A stretch of 37,054 bases of DNA from Tieghemiomyces parasiticus (lineage: Eukaryota; Kickxellomycota; Dimargaritomycetes; Dimargaritales; Dimargaritaceae), in assembly GCA_027575765.1 (NCBI GenBank), contig JANBPT010000418.1, forward strand, positions 1 to 37,054. The letters are read 5' to 3'. Below, piece by piece: positions 21,216-29,910 of this stretch. The notes under the pieces are model-generated. The model was not told where the DNA came from and searched no databases. It saw only the letters and a program-made list of their open reading frames with translations. Position 1 is the first letter of the stretch. The number at the start of each line of letters is the position of its first letter. The translations under genes and the position numbers were made by a program.

Positions 21216-21223
21216 TATATAAG
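21216..21223 (+). promoter_or_regulatory. TATA box of the GPI-type wall protein gene
   Basis: TATATAAG sits 197 bp before the ATG at 21413 and is followed by a C-rich leader. Confidence 0.6.
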
Positions 21224-21412
21224 TCTGGACTCCTGACCGCCCGATGATCAGCCGGAATATTGCAGTCGCCAAACTTCTCCACCTACGCACCGTCGTTATC
21301 AGAACCCCCGCCTATAATTCGTTTCCCAACAAGTCTCCCCTCGTCTCTTGCTTCTCTCGGCCAATCCTTGTGGTCAAGCGCCATCCTCCCTACCCTAATC
21401 CTCTACCCTATA

Positions 21413-22030
21413 ATGTTCACCCCCTCCTCCTCCGCACTCCTGGCACTGACCGCCTCGCTGGCGGCATTGTCCACCACTTCCGCCCAGGTCGACCTGCCCT
21501 CGGAAATTGCCAGCCTGGTGTCCACCCTTCAGCCTCCGGCCACGTCGGGTCTACCCGCCGCCGTGGCCAGTATCCTGAGCAGTGCACTACCTGCGGACCT
21601 GGCCACGGCCACCTCGGCCATCCCCGAATTCCAGACCACCGTACCAACCCCCTCCGTCCCCGATACCGCCTCGCCCTCTGGAACCAACCTTAACACCCTT
21701 ACGTCCGAGACGCAATCGGCGGCCACCGGCACCCAAACGTCGGAACCCCTTTCCGCCGCGACGTCTACGTCCATCTTGACCGTCACCTCTTCCAGTGTGG
21801 AAACATCCCCCTCGACTTCGACCGTCACCTCCACATCGTCAAGCAAATCGAGCGTGTCGACCGCCACTGTCTCGTCCACAAAGGCCTCCCTGAGTCGTCC
21901 CACCGCCACGGCATCTGCCACCGAGGAGGAAAACACCAGCGCTGCCACCGGTAACCTTCCTGTATCCACCGGTATGGTGGCCCTTGTGGCGGCCTCGGCC
22001 TTCCTAACCCTCCGTGGTTCTCTGCTCTAG
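21413..22030 (+). CDS. Ser/Thr-rich secreted protein with GPI-anchor-like tail
   Basis: 205 aa from the ATG at 21413. Frame-open sequence continues to 21260, but the leader there is not a signal peptide. Residues 1-24 (MFTPSSSALLALTASLAALS...AQ) are a signal peptide. Residues about 26-65 form a helical segment with alternating hydrophobics (DLPSEIASLVSTLQP, LPAAVASILSSALP, LATATSAIPEFQ). Residues about 70-180 are Ser/Thr/Pro-rich and would be heavily O-mannosylated. The C terminus is hydrophobic (TGMVALVAASAFLTLRGSLL) and follows a small-residue stretch (AATGN), matching a GPI signal, although the last few residues include an Arg. The likely place is the plasma membrane outer face or the cell wall. 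The N-terminal helical segment recalls short hydrophobic surface proteins but lacks the eight Cys of hydrophobins or CFEM domains. No enzyme domain is present. Confidence 0.82.
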   Translation: MFTPSSSALLALTASLAALSTTSAQVDLPSEIASLVSTLQPPATSGLPAAVASILSSALPADLATATSAIPEFQTTVPTPSVPDTASPSGTNLNTLTSETQSAATGTQTSEPLSAATSTSILTVTSSSVETSPSTSTVTSTSSSKSSVSTATVSSTKASLSRPTATASATEEENTSAATGNLPVSTGMVALVAASAFLTLRGSLL

Positions 22031-23136
22031 TAGTCTTTCTTGCCTATTCCTTATCCCTTAGTCTGTAGGTCATCTAGGCCCACCCAGTTCGGTGCCATGC
22101 CTCCTCTGTGCCCTTCCGCCCAACCCCTAAAAATTACACCAGCTTTGTATTTGCTTTCCTACGCGTCAGCGTTGGAATCTAGTCCACGCTGACGGCTGAC
22201 CTTCATTGCCGAGTCCACCCTATACCTTCGTTTTTCTATTACTCTCTCCCCCTCCCTCTTTCTCCCCCACTACCATTAAAATGATCTGTAACACTATCCC
22301 AATAATCTAAACGCTATTAATGATCTCCTGGCACTCCCACCCGTCGACCCGCCATCGCCAAACTTTGACGCACGGATTGATCAACCCCGTCACTTGGTGG
22401 AATCACGAGCTGCCAGAGGCTACGACAATGCCAGTCGGCGGGTAAGCCTGGCTTATCCACCAGTGTCCAACTACCGCACCGATGATGGCGGCAGAGAGGC
22501 GTCAGTTCAACAAGGTCCAACCGCAGCGCGCTAACAGGGGCGGCGTAAATCCCCATTCTTTCCCCCCTACGATTGTCAAGGTGAAGCAACCAGAAACGGA
22601 GAGAGAGGGCAGAGGAAGCGCCCTCAGTCAATGAAATATATATAAAAAAAAAAAAGACGGGGGGGGGGGCCACGGAAGCTCCAAAGCCTTCATAATGTCG
22701 CACACCTCGTATACCTTGCCTCGCCACATTATTTTTAGCGCTCAACGACCCCCCCACTGCAGTACTTCACTTTCCTACCACTCATTCACCTGTCGTCGCA
22801 TGGCGTCCTCAGCTTACCTTCTCCGGATCAATTGAACACTATCTACGTCCGCTTGTTCTCTTTATAGCGCCGCTTAAGCAACCTGGCCTTCCGCATTCGA
22901 AAACGCAAGCCAGCGAATTCCCTTCTCTTGGCTCAAGGCCACACCAACGTAGCCCACTTCCTGGCCCTTCCCATCTATTGCTTGCACCAGCGACATCCTC
23001 CGCCCTATCCCTCTACGCAGGAGCCTGTTACGCCTCGCATCCGACCCTGGCCATTCCTTGCTGCCTTTGTGTTCCGCTTCTCTCATTACGAAGTAACCTC
23101 CCAATTCATCCCGGCCGTATCGCCCAGTTTGCAGCC
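22031..23136. other. Intergenic region, 1.1 kb
   Basis: CT-rich sequence follows the GPI-type gene, and CT-rich promoter-like sequence precedes the BLCAP start. A run of twelve A at 22644-22655 and a run of eleven G at 22659-22669 lie close together. The minus-strand frame 22757-22317 runs through this homopolymer and is not called. No TATA element was found close to the BLCAP start. Confidence 0.45.
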
Positions 23137-23680
23137 ATGCAGTGCGTCAGGTAAGGCGGGATTAGCCAGCTGTATCCCCACGCGTGCGTTTGGTATGACC
23201 TTTTCGCACAGGCAAGGCACTCTGGTGGAATGTACGGGTGGCGAGTGGTTTAAAGCCCCCTTCCAACTCCACGCGGATTCGCAAGCAAGACGTCCCGTGG
23301 CAAACGGCACCTGCGCGTGTTGCTTGAAGACCAGCTGCTAACTACGCACATGATATCGCCTTCTGCCTCCCTCCGCTTCACACTCGATCCCTCCCAACGC
23401 TCCCCCGTTATGGTGACAACCTTTACCTAGATGGTTCGTGCCGCTCTTCCTGCTGCCACAGCCGACAGCCCCGCTGCCGTTCCTGCTCCTATTTCTGATT
23501 TCGTATTTTTTCCAGCACAAGCCCTGCATCTACTGCTCCATCCTGCTCGTCTGCCTGTCGATATCCACTTGCTACTGGGGCACTGGCCGGTGCTGGCTTG
23601 AGCTGTCCAACCTCAACCCGTTTAACTACTACTTTTCGCTGTTGCGGCAACTGGCCGCCCAACCGATCAGTCACGGATAA
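23137..23680 (+). CDS. BLCAP-like: BLCAP/BC10 family membrane protein, two exons
   Basis: Exon 1 is 23137-23150 (only 14 nt: ATG, Gln, Cys, Val and two bases), intron 23151-23430 (280 nt, GTAAGG...CTAG), exon 2 23431-23680; the product is 87 aa. The splice rebuilds MQCVRWFVPLFLLPQPTAP, matching the M-C-x-W-xx-P-xx-L-x-P-x-P start of BLCAP (bladder cancer-associated protein, BC10, also 87 aa in human). A hydrophobic helix (PFLLLFLISYFF) is followed by QHKPCIYC, the family KPCxxC signature, a second helix (SILLVCLSISTC) and YWG. The rest (LSNLNPFNYYFSLLRQLAAQ) is longer and less conserved than in animals, while the loop before KPC is about six residues shorter. BLCAP is a small two-helix membrane protein, reported to affect growth and apoptosis, with unknown biochemistry. 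Without the tiny first exon the gene would be missed or start at a false codon. Confidence 0.86.
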
Positions 23681-24388
23681 CGCGGCGCTGGGGAGAGGCC
23701 CCATACCTGTATTTCAGCGTCCGCATCCCCTAGTCCGCCCGCCCACCGACCATCCCCCTTCACTTGCTATGTATTGTCGCTATTCTGCTTCGTGCTCGCC
23801 CGATGCCTTTACTCATATAATCAAGTTCCTGTACCTTCACCGCTCAACCTTTTTTTTCTGTACGCTTCTTACATGTCTCGTTGTGCCATCAATCCGCTCT
23901 CTGCGCGCCGTTTCCCATTTCCATACCCACCTTGCCTTCAACTACTCTCCCAACCTCTCTACTTCACCTCGTTACCGACTTTACCCTCCTTTGTTTCGCA
24001 TCACTGTTCAGGGCATCCACATTTTTTTTTTCACATTGATTTGCCAGGTTTACTTTAGCCCCCACACCCATAACCACCACCTGTGGCTTTACGCCATTTG
24101 ACATGATGGCTACCGATCGGACGGGTATCAAAGTTGACCATAACTTCGATAGTGATCAATACAATAGCGGCACCCGCGTTGCTACATTTCTCGAAAGTCT
24201 GGGTCAAGATTAACGGATATGATTCAGGTGCCGCGTCCTATCATTATGAAATAAAATTGTAGATGCTAGAAACATAAAGTTGGACACAGTATAACCGTTC
24301 CAGGAACAAAGTAACCTTGTTGGGTCTGAGTAGACTGGTTCCATCAAACGGTAGGGGGGGGGATCACCTTGGCGGCCTGGGGCCTCGG
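23681..24388. other. Intergenic region, 0.7 kb
   Basis: CT-rich and probably includes the BLCAP 3' UTR. Frames at 23598-24101 and 23774-24058 on the plus strand are low-complexity hydrophobic/aromatic translations of a pyrimidine-rich stretch, including a run of T at about 24025-24034. No gene is supported. Confidence 0.45.
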
Positions 24389-24866
24389 TTAGCTTAGAGT
24401 CTCCAGGTAGCAGCCGAGCAGTAAGCCCTCTTCTACGGTGGAGGAGATGGTGATGACCTCGTAATCAGAGCTCAACAGGTTGGCAACCTCAGTGACTTCA
24501 AGCCCTGCCCAGAAAGACAGCTAAACTGCCCGGCCCAGGTAGCCTGGGAGGATGGATTATTGTTTCGAATGAATATGGGCCATGAAAAATTCACACAGAG
24601 ACTTGTGTGGAAACTTGTAAGGACTGTGACCCCAGTGGAAGAACCCCCATACAGTGCCTTGGGGTACCTGGTTGGTCAGCTTCCGGTTCCTCCAGCCCGA
24701 CGCTGCTCTATCAGCTGTCAATATAATCATGGCTTGTGACGGTCCTTAACCAGAAGAGAACCATTTCCGTTTATGAGTTGCGCTAATGGTCACGGCGCTT
24801 GACCTCCTCTTCCCGACATCCTCGAAATTCGCTACTCGCAAGGTCTAAGCCGTTCGCACGCGCCAT
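24389..24866 (-). CDS. Possible small three-exon gene divergent from PEX6
   Basis: A tentative model of 72 aa: exon 1 24866-24804, intron 24803-24708, exon 2 24707-24668, intron 24667-24505, exon 3 24504-24389. The strongest part is exon 3, which reads LEVTEVANLLSSDYEVITIS, then STVEEGLLLGCYLETLS and stop, with balanced, protein-like composition. An acceptor GGGCAG after TGTCTTTCT precedes it. Exon 2 supplies SSVGLEEPEADQPG in a compatible phase. Exon 1 starts 119 bp from the PEX6 ATG and reads MARANGLDLASSEFRGCREE. The donors (GTCAAG and GTACCC) are weaker than elsewhere in the window, which is the main doubt. A plus-strand frame is also open across about 24424-24737 without an early ATG. 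I do not recognise a family. If real it shares a very short divergent promoter with PEX6. Confidence 0.3.
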
Positions 24867-24985
24867 TCGTAGCGTACCACGCATCAGACCGGCTTTTTCC
24901 ATTTAATTGCCAGCGCAACCGCATTACCAGCAGGCCTCTTCTCCAGTGTCGAAAGCCCCCCTCCTCCGCTTAATAAGGCGACGAC

Positions 24986-27900
24986 ATGGCCCCGCCGGCA
25001 CGTTCCAAGTTCTCGCCAGGCGTGGCCCTGCCGGTCCGTGTCGCGTGCTTGACACGGCTTCCAGCTGATTTCTCCTCCTCCCAATCAAGGCCTACCCCTT
25101 ACACTATTTACGTGAGCGACTCGCTACTACGGCGTCTCCGCTGCTCCTGGTTGGAAGCCAACTCGTCAAGCCCGGCGACCGCGGCCGACCGGTGCGCAGC
25201 CCTGACACTGTCACCCGCCTCCAAGCAATACCTGGCTCTCGCATTAACCCCCACCAGCCAACTCGCCTCAGCTTACCAGCGGTCCCTCGCCGCCCTCTTG
25301 AACCTGCCAAGTTTGGTGTTGGCAGTGGTCGTTGTGGGCGATTCCGATTGGCAAAGTTTGAAGACCAACTGTACACCGGCCGGGGACGCCGCCGGACGTC
25401 CCACATCAGGCACCGCCCAGGTCCCAGTGACCGATCCCTACTGCTGGATCTTCCTCCCTGCCTTTCAAGCAGCCATGGCGGCCAGTTCGTTGGTCCTTCC
25501 TACCGAACCACCACTCCTAGGATATCTTGAGCTCACTCAGCCAGTGGTTTTGGATCAGGTGATGGTGGCCACCCCGGACGCGGACCTGTTTGAATTGGGT
25601 CAGACCGATCCGACAGCCGTGGTCCAACTACTTGAACGATCAACCCCCCTGGTCCATCAGGGTGCCGAGCGGCAGCTTTCGGTGCTCGCGGTCGGCCACA
25701 ATCACAGTCCAACTCGAGAACCGGCGTCGTATGGTGACGCATCGGTTCAGTTCCTCCACTGCCAGCCGGTACGGCAGGGGGTGGTCACGGCCGATACTCA
25801 ACTTGTCATGACGCACAGCTACCCAGCAACCAATCCCACACTAGCTGCGGGGGCGTCTGGCGTGTCCGAAGCAACCAAGTGGTACATCGGCCCGGACTTT
25901 CTGCGCCGCGCCGCTCTGGCCAGTGAATCCGACCTGCTCTCAGACACCACATATGATAGCGAGTCGGACCTAGCGACGGAGAGTGATAGCCATACCGAGG
26001 CCAGTGTCGCTGAATCGACGGTCGCTACATGGAGCTCACCGAAAGCCATACCATTTTCTATCTACATCGTCCCAAATGCCGTGGGCAACCCAGCTCTACC
26101 ACTGGAGGGTTACGGTGTCGACATCCCAGATGAGGCCACTTCACTGCAGGGCACCCCACCGGCCCTACAGGATTCCCTGAAGTCGGTCCCAGAACCTACG
26201 GCCGCCGATAGCTGCGTATGGGTGGGATTAGCCGCACTAGCCGCGCTCGGGGTCCAACACGGCGACTGGGTCCTTGTGGACACGGTCCATGAACATCCTG
26301 TGGGCGATAATGACGAGTCTGACGAAGTTGGGCGCGGGCATCATGACCACGAAGCTCAATCACCCGTACGGGCGCAGTGTCGTATCGAACGCCCCTGCCG
26401 TATCCTAGCCCTCGAGCCTGTGATCCACCCTATGCAGGACAACCCGTTTGCAGTGGGCATGACGCCGATTCTGGCGTACAATCTGGGTATCGACGCGGCC
26501 CAAGTTACCGCGTTGACCATCGCGACCCTCCCGGGCCAGGATCCGATCGACACACAGCCGTCTAATCCGGCCACGGTACAGCTCCGGCGCTATACATTTC
26601 GTTCCCACGGGCGCCAGGCGGCACCCGAAGACACCGCTGAGGGTCCTACCACACGCATCGTTTCTGCCCCCGCCCGGGCGGCGCGCGTAACCCTGGCCCG
26701 CGTGGCTTCGCCTTTGACCGACGAAGAACCCCTTCACGAGGCGGCCCTAGTCGCCCTTCAGCGTTACCTCCGGTCCGCTGGGGATCTAGTCGTCCGCACA
26801 GGGGACATCCTTCCCGTCTGGGTTGCCGAGGAGGATGCGGCCGCACACGCGCGTTGGGCTGAACCCGACCTGGCGTGGTCGGAGCTAGTCGTTGATGCGG
26901 CCGGGCCGGCCGCCACCACCAGCGGGGCCGTTCTGTACTTTCAGGTCAGCGCCCTGGAGCCAGCAGCGGGGAACTACTATCGTATCCATTCAGAACACAC
27001 CGAGGTGGTGCAGACGGGCCGCGTCTCCAGCTTCGTGCCCTGCGTCTGGGCCCGGTATGCTGGCCCGTCGAGGTCACTCCCGCCGGCTCCTCCCGCCCTA
27101 GGAACGCCTAATACCCCGTCGGCAGCACCGTTCCCGGCCTACAATGAACTGCGGGACACCGTCACAGCCTACTTGGCCACCGCCAGCCACCTCAGTAGGG
27201 ACATCTTACCCACTATCCTCCTTCACGGTGGTCCCGGCTCGGGCAAAACCACGGCGATCGACTGGGTCGCGGAAACTCTCGGTCTCCATGTCTATACCGT
27301 TTCAGTTGCCGACCTTATTCGGGACCATAATGGATCACCCGCGGCCCTTCGTACCACCCTCGGGACGTATGCCGATCGCGCCGCCCGCTACGCACCGTGC
27401 CTCTTGGTGCTCCGTCAGATCGGCTTTCTAGCCTCCGCCGGGGAGGCTCTCGAGACTGGTCAAGACCCACCGGCCGTCCACGTCATGCGTGAAGTGCTCG
27501 AGGACCTTGTCGTCCAGACAGCGGCCAAAGCCGCCGCAGACCGGTTCCCGGTAGTGGTGGTGGCGACCACTGATGGCGAGCCCGACCGTATTCCGCCCGC
27601 CCTTGCCCGCTGCTTCACCCGTGAAATCAGCGTCACAGCCCCCGGAGAGGAGGCCCGCCGCGTGATTTTGGCCACCCTTCTTCGTAACCTCCCCGTGGCC
27701 CGTGACGTATCTCTGGGCAGCGTGGCCCGGGAGACCGCGGCATTCTTACCCGGTGACCTGGCCAAGCTGACGGCGCGGGCCTGTCGGGGCGCGTGGGACC
27801 GGGCCCGCGAAGCGCCACTACTATCCGACGCAGGTACGGCTCGTCGCGCCGATGACGACGAGAGCGACGGCAACGACTATGATGATCACAGTGGTGGAGG

Positions 27901-29155
27901 TGACCGGCACCTGTGCCGTCACCCAATGTCAATTAGGCCTTGGCTCCTCGCGGGCGCTGTACTAACTGCCGCTGACTGGCAGCAGGCGCTGGCTGAATCG
28001 CGGTCGGAAGTTGCCGACAGTTTGGGCGTCCCCAAGATCCCCACGGTGGCCTGGTCGGACGTGGGTGGCCTCGCGTCGGTCAAGCGGGATATTCTCGACA
28101 CGGTCCAGCTCCCGCTTGACCACCCGGAACTGTTTGCCACGGGGGTCAAGAAACGATCCGGCATCCTTCTCTACGGGCCGCCCGGTACGGGCAAGACGTT
28201 GCTCGCCAAGGCCGTGGCCACCTCGTGTTCCCTCAACTTCTTTTCCGTGAAGGGACCCGAACTACTCAACATGTACATTGGCGAGTCAGAAGCGAACGTG
28301 CGCCGGGTGTTCCAACGCGCTCGGGACGCCCGGCCATGCGTGGTTTTCTTTGACGAGCTGGATTCCCTCGCCCCCAAACGTGGCCAGCAGGGAGATTCCG
28401 GGGGCGTGATGGATCGAATCGTAAGCCAGCTCCTGGCTGAACTAGACGGCATGTCGGCCCCACCGGGAGGAGGCGATGCCGACAACGCCGAGGGCGGCGG
28501 TCCATCTCCAACTACTAGCCCGGCCGATATCTTTGTGATTGGCGCGACCAACCGCCCTGACCTACTCGACCCGGCCCTCCTCCGCCCGGGTCGCTTTGAT
28601 AAAATGGTATACCTGGGCATCAGCGAGACCCACGAAGCCCAAACGAGCATCCTTGAAGCCCTTACGCGTAAGTTCCATCTGGATCCGGCCCTCAACCTGG
28701 CCGATATCGCGGCCCGGTGTCCCTTCAACTACACCGGAGCGGACTTTTACGCCCTGTGTTCCGATGCCATGCTGAAGGCCATGATCCGTCGGGTCGACCT
28801 AGTCCGAGAACACGTCGACCGTTGGAATACCGAACTACCGGTGGCCCCCACCCGCGAGGCCGAAGGGGCACGCGATGCGGAGGGTAATCTAATCTACCGA
28901 CCGACCCACCATCCACGCACCCGGAAACCACTGCCCGTACCCATGCCCTATCCGTACTATCTGGAACACCTGGCTACCGAGGCGGAAACGGATATCGTCG
29001 TGGGGGTGCAGGATTTTACCGAGGCTCTCGACGAACTAGTACCGTCCGTACCGATGAGCGAGATTGAGCGCTACAAGGCGTTACAGAGTCGGTTTAGTCA
29101 ACATGGTGCGGGGGAGGCAGTGACGGGGAAAGTCGCTGACGGGTCGTCAGGTTGA
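24986..29155 (+). CDS. PEX6: PEX6, peroxisomal AAA+ ATPase
   Basis: 1389 aa in one exon from the ATG at 24986. PEX6 joins PEX1 in a hexameric type II AAA+ motor that pulls ubiquitinated PEX5 out of the peroxisomal membrane for reuse. The N-terminal 700 residues are poorly conserved. D1 starts near 740 with Walker A GGPGSGKT (748-755) but a degenerate Walker B (CLLVLRQIG, Arg810-Gln811 where Asp-Glu is expected), as known for the inactive D1 of PEX6. A linker at about 945-975 is acidic and Gly/His-rich. D2 is canonical: WSDVGGLASVKRDILDTVQL, Walker A GPPGTGKT (1064-1071), SLNFFSVKGPELLNMYIGES, Walker B CVVFFDELDS (Asp1123-Glu1124), GGVMDRIVSQLLAELDGM, sensor GATNRPDLLDPALLRPGRFD. The D2 sequence SVKGPELLNMYIGESE and APKRGQQGDSGGVMDRIVSQ are PEX6-specific rather than PEX1 or p97. 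It is somewhat longer than yeast PEX6 because of low-complexity insertions. The ATG has a clean GACATGG context; an in-frame polyadenylation-type AATAAA follows 53 bp past the stop. Confidence 0.97.
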   Translation: MAPPARSKFSPGVALPVRVACLTRLPADFSSSQSRPTPYTIYVSDSLLRRLRCSWLEANSSSPATAADRCAALTLSPASKQYLALALTPTSQLASAYQRSLAALLNLPSLVLAVVVVGDSDWQSLKTNCTPAGDAAGRPTSGTAQVPVTDPYCWIFLPAFQAAMAASSLVLPTEPPLLGYLELTQPVVLDQVMVATPDADLFELGQTDPTAVVQLLERSTPLVHQGAERQLSVLAVGHNHSPTREPASYGDASVQFLHCQPVRQGVVTADTQLVMTHSYPATNPTLAAGASGVSEATKWYIGPDFLRRAALASESDLLSDTTYDSESDLATESDSHTEASVAESTVATWSSPKAIPFSIYIVPNAVGNPALPLEGYGVDIPDEATSLQGTPPALQDSLKSVPEPTAADSCVWVGLAALAALGVQHGDWVLVDTVHEHPVGDNDESDEVGRGHHDHEAQSPVRAQCRIERPCRILALEPVIHPMQDNPFAVGMTPILAYNLGIDAAQVTALTIATLPGQDPIDTQPSNPATVQLRRYTFRSHGRQAAPEDTAEGPTTRIVSAPARAARVTLARVASPLTDEEPLHEAALVALQRYLRSAGDLVVRTGDILPVWVAEEDAAAHARWAEPDLAWSELVVDAAGPAATTSGAVLYFQVSALEPAAGNYYRIHSEHTEVVQTGRVSSFVPCVWARYAGPSRSLPPAPPALGTPNTPSAAPFPAYNELRDTVTAYLATASHLSRDILPTILLHGGPGSGKTTAIDWVAETLGLHVYTVSVADLIRDHNGSPAALRTTLGTYADRAARYAPCLLVLRQIGFLASAGEALETGQDPPAVHVMREVLEDLVVQTAAKAAADRFPVVVVATTDGEPDRIPPALARCFTREISVTAPGEEARRVILATLLRNLPVARDVSLGSVARETAAFLPGDLAKLTARACRGAWDRAREAPLLSDAGTARRADDDESDGNDYDDHSGGGDRHLCRHPMSIRPWLLAGAVLTAADWQQALAESRSEVADSLGVPKIPTVAWSDVGGLASVKRDILDTVQLPLDHPELFATGVKKRSGILLYGPPGTGKTLLAKAVATSCSLNFFSVKGPELLNMYIGESEANVRRVFQRARDARPCVVFFDELDSLAPKRGQQGDSGGVMDRIVSQLLAELDGMSAPPGGGDADNAEGGGPSPTTSPADIFVIGATNRPDLLDPALLRPGRFDKMVYLGISETHEAQTSILEALTRKFHLDPALNLADIAARCPFNYTGADFYALCSDAMLKAMIRRVDLVREHVDRWNTELPVAPTREAEGARDAEGNLIYRPTHHPRTRKPLPVPMPYPYYLEHLATEAETDIVVGVQDFTEALDELVPSVPMSEIERYKALQSRFSQHGAGEAVTGKVADGSSG

Positions 29156-29207
29156 GCGGCAGCCGGGGTTTACGTTCACCATCAACCGTTACATCATGGA
29201 ACGTTCA

Positions 29208-29213
29208 AATAAA
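29208..29213 (+). terminator. Polyadenylation-type AATAAA after PEX6
   Basis: AATAAA lies 53 bp past the PEX6 stop, and the following 60 bases become T/A-rich (TGTTTTTATATTGATATTTG at about 29260-29279), suiting 3' end formation. Confidence 0.45.
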
Positions 29214-29382
29214 CCCCATAAGCTTTCAGAATAATTCTGTGAGACCTTGAATGATGGTTTGTTTTTATATTGATATTTGTATGGGACGAGCGAACTGCTA
29301 GAATGAAGTGTGTATAACGAGGTGAAGACCTGTGGAAATGATATCGAATGATCGTTAGCTCGGATCATCGGCTGCGGGGGAA

Positions 29383-29829
29383 CTATTCCCCGGGGGGTTG
29401 AACCGTGGAAGAGTGGCGTTGGCGGATGCGCTGAGAAAGAAAGTGTAGACCTTCGTCGCCGTCCAACTCATTGTCTGCCTGGCTATTTCCCGGCAGACGA
29501 TACATGGAAACAGTAGCGTCCACTGGGGTAGTGGGGGATTGGTCTAGGCCTCGGAGGTTAATGCAGCGCCTGGATTTACGCAACCGACAGGCCTCGAGTC
29601 GATAACCTAAAGCGGACACGTGCGCCCCTTCGGACACCCTGCTGGTTGTAGGTTGGTAACGGGAGGACTCGGGCTGCTTGAGCAGCAAGAAGGTGGGCAT
29701 GTCGTCAGACAATCGGACTGGGTCGCCGCGGTCGAGAACCGAGGGTCCGTGCGTGAAACGATTAATGTGCGCGGCCTGCACCATAGCCAACGATACCAGG
29801 ACCCCAGAGACGATACGCTTCGACAGCAT
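29383..29829 (-). CDS. Putative secreted protein, 148 aa
   Basis: Single exon, ATG at 29829-29827. Residues 1-19 (MLSKRIVSGVLVSLAMVQA) form a signal peptide ending AxA-like before HINR. The mature 129 residues are polar and basic with an SRxxQPTTSR segment, only two Cys (EACRLRKSRRCINL) that could form one disulfide, and several dibasic positions. I do not recognise a family. The 3' end is 227 bp from the PEX6 stop, and the two genes converge. A (AT)10 tract 62-81 bp upstream could act as its TATA region. Composition is plausible but not distinctive, so the gene could also be an incomplete model or a fast-evolving effector-like protein. I rely on the signal peptide, ATG and AT-rich promoter position. 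Confidence 0.58.
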   Translation of the reverse strand: MLSKRIVSGVLVSLAMVQAAHINRFTHGPSVLDRGDPVRLSDDMPTFLLLKQPESSRYQPTTSRVSEGAHVSALGYRLEACRLRKSRRCINLRGLDQSPTTPVDATVSMYRLPGNSQADNELDGDEGLHFLSQRIRQRHSSTVQPPGE

Positions 29830-29890
29830 GATGAGTAGACGGTGCTAACGCGAAAGGGGGATATTGCAATAGGGATTGAAATATAGCTAC

Positions 29891-29910
29891 ATATATATAT
29901 ATATATATAT
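29891..29910. repeat. AT microsatellite upstream of the 29383-29829 gene
   Basis: Ten AT units. Being 62-81 bp before the ATG at 29829, it could also serve as that gene's TATA region. Confidence 0.9.

Noticed and set aside
22317..22757. 146-codon minus-strand frame
   Set aside because: It runs through poly-A and poly-G tracts (poly-Phe and poly-Pro in translation) and has no family-like segment.
24361..24440. SRP RNA-like string around GGTAGCAGCCGAGCAG
   Set aside because: The rest of the domain IV helix does not pair properly, and the same bases read as the end of a minus-strand frame.
24424..24737. Plus-strand frame open for about 105 codons before PEX6
   Set aside because: No ATG until 24571 or so and no good acceptor at its start; the minus-strand reading gives a more coherent ending.
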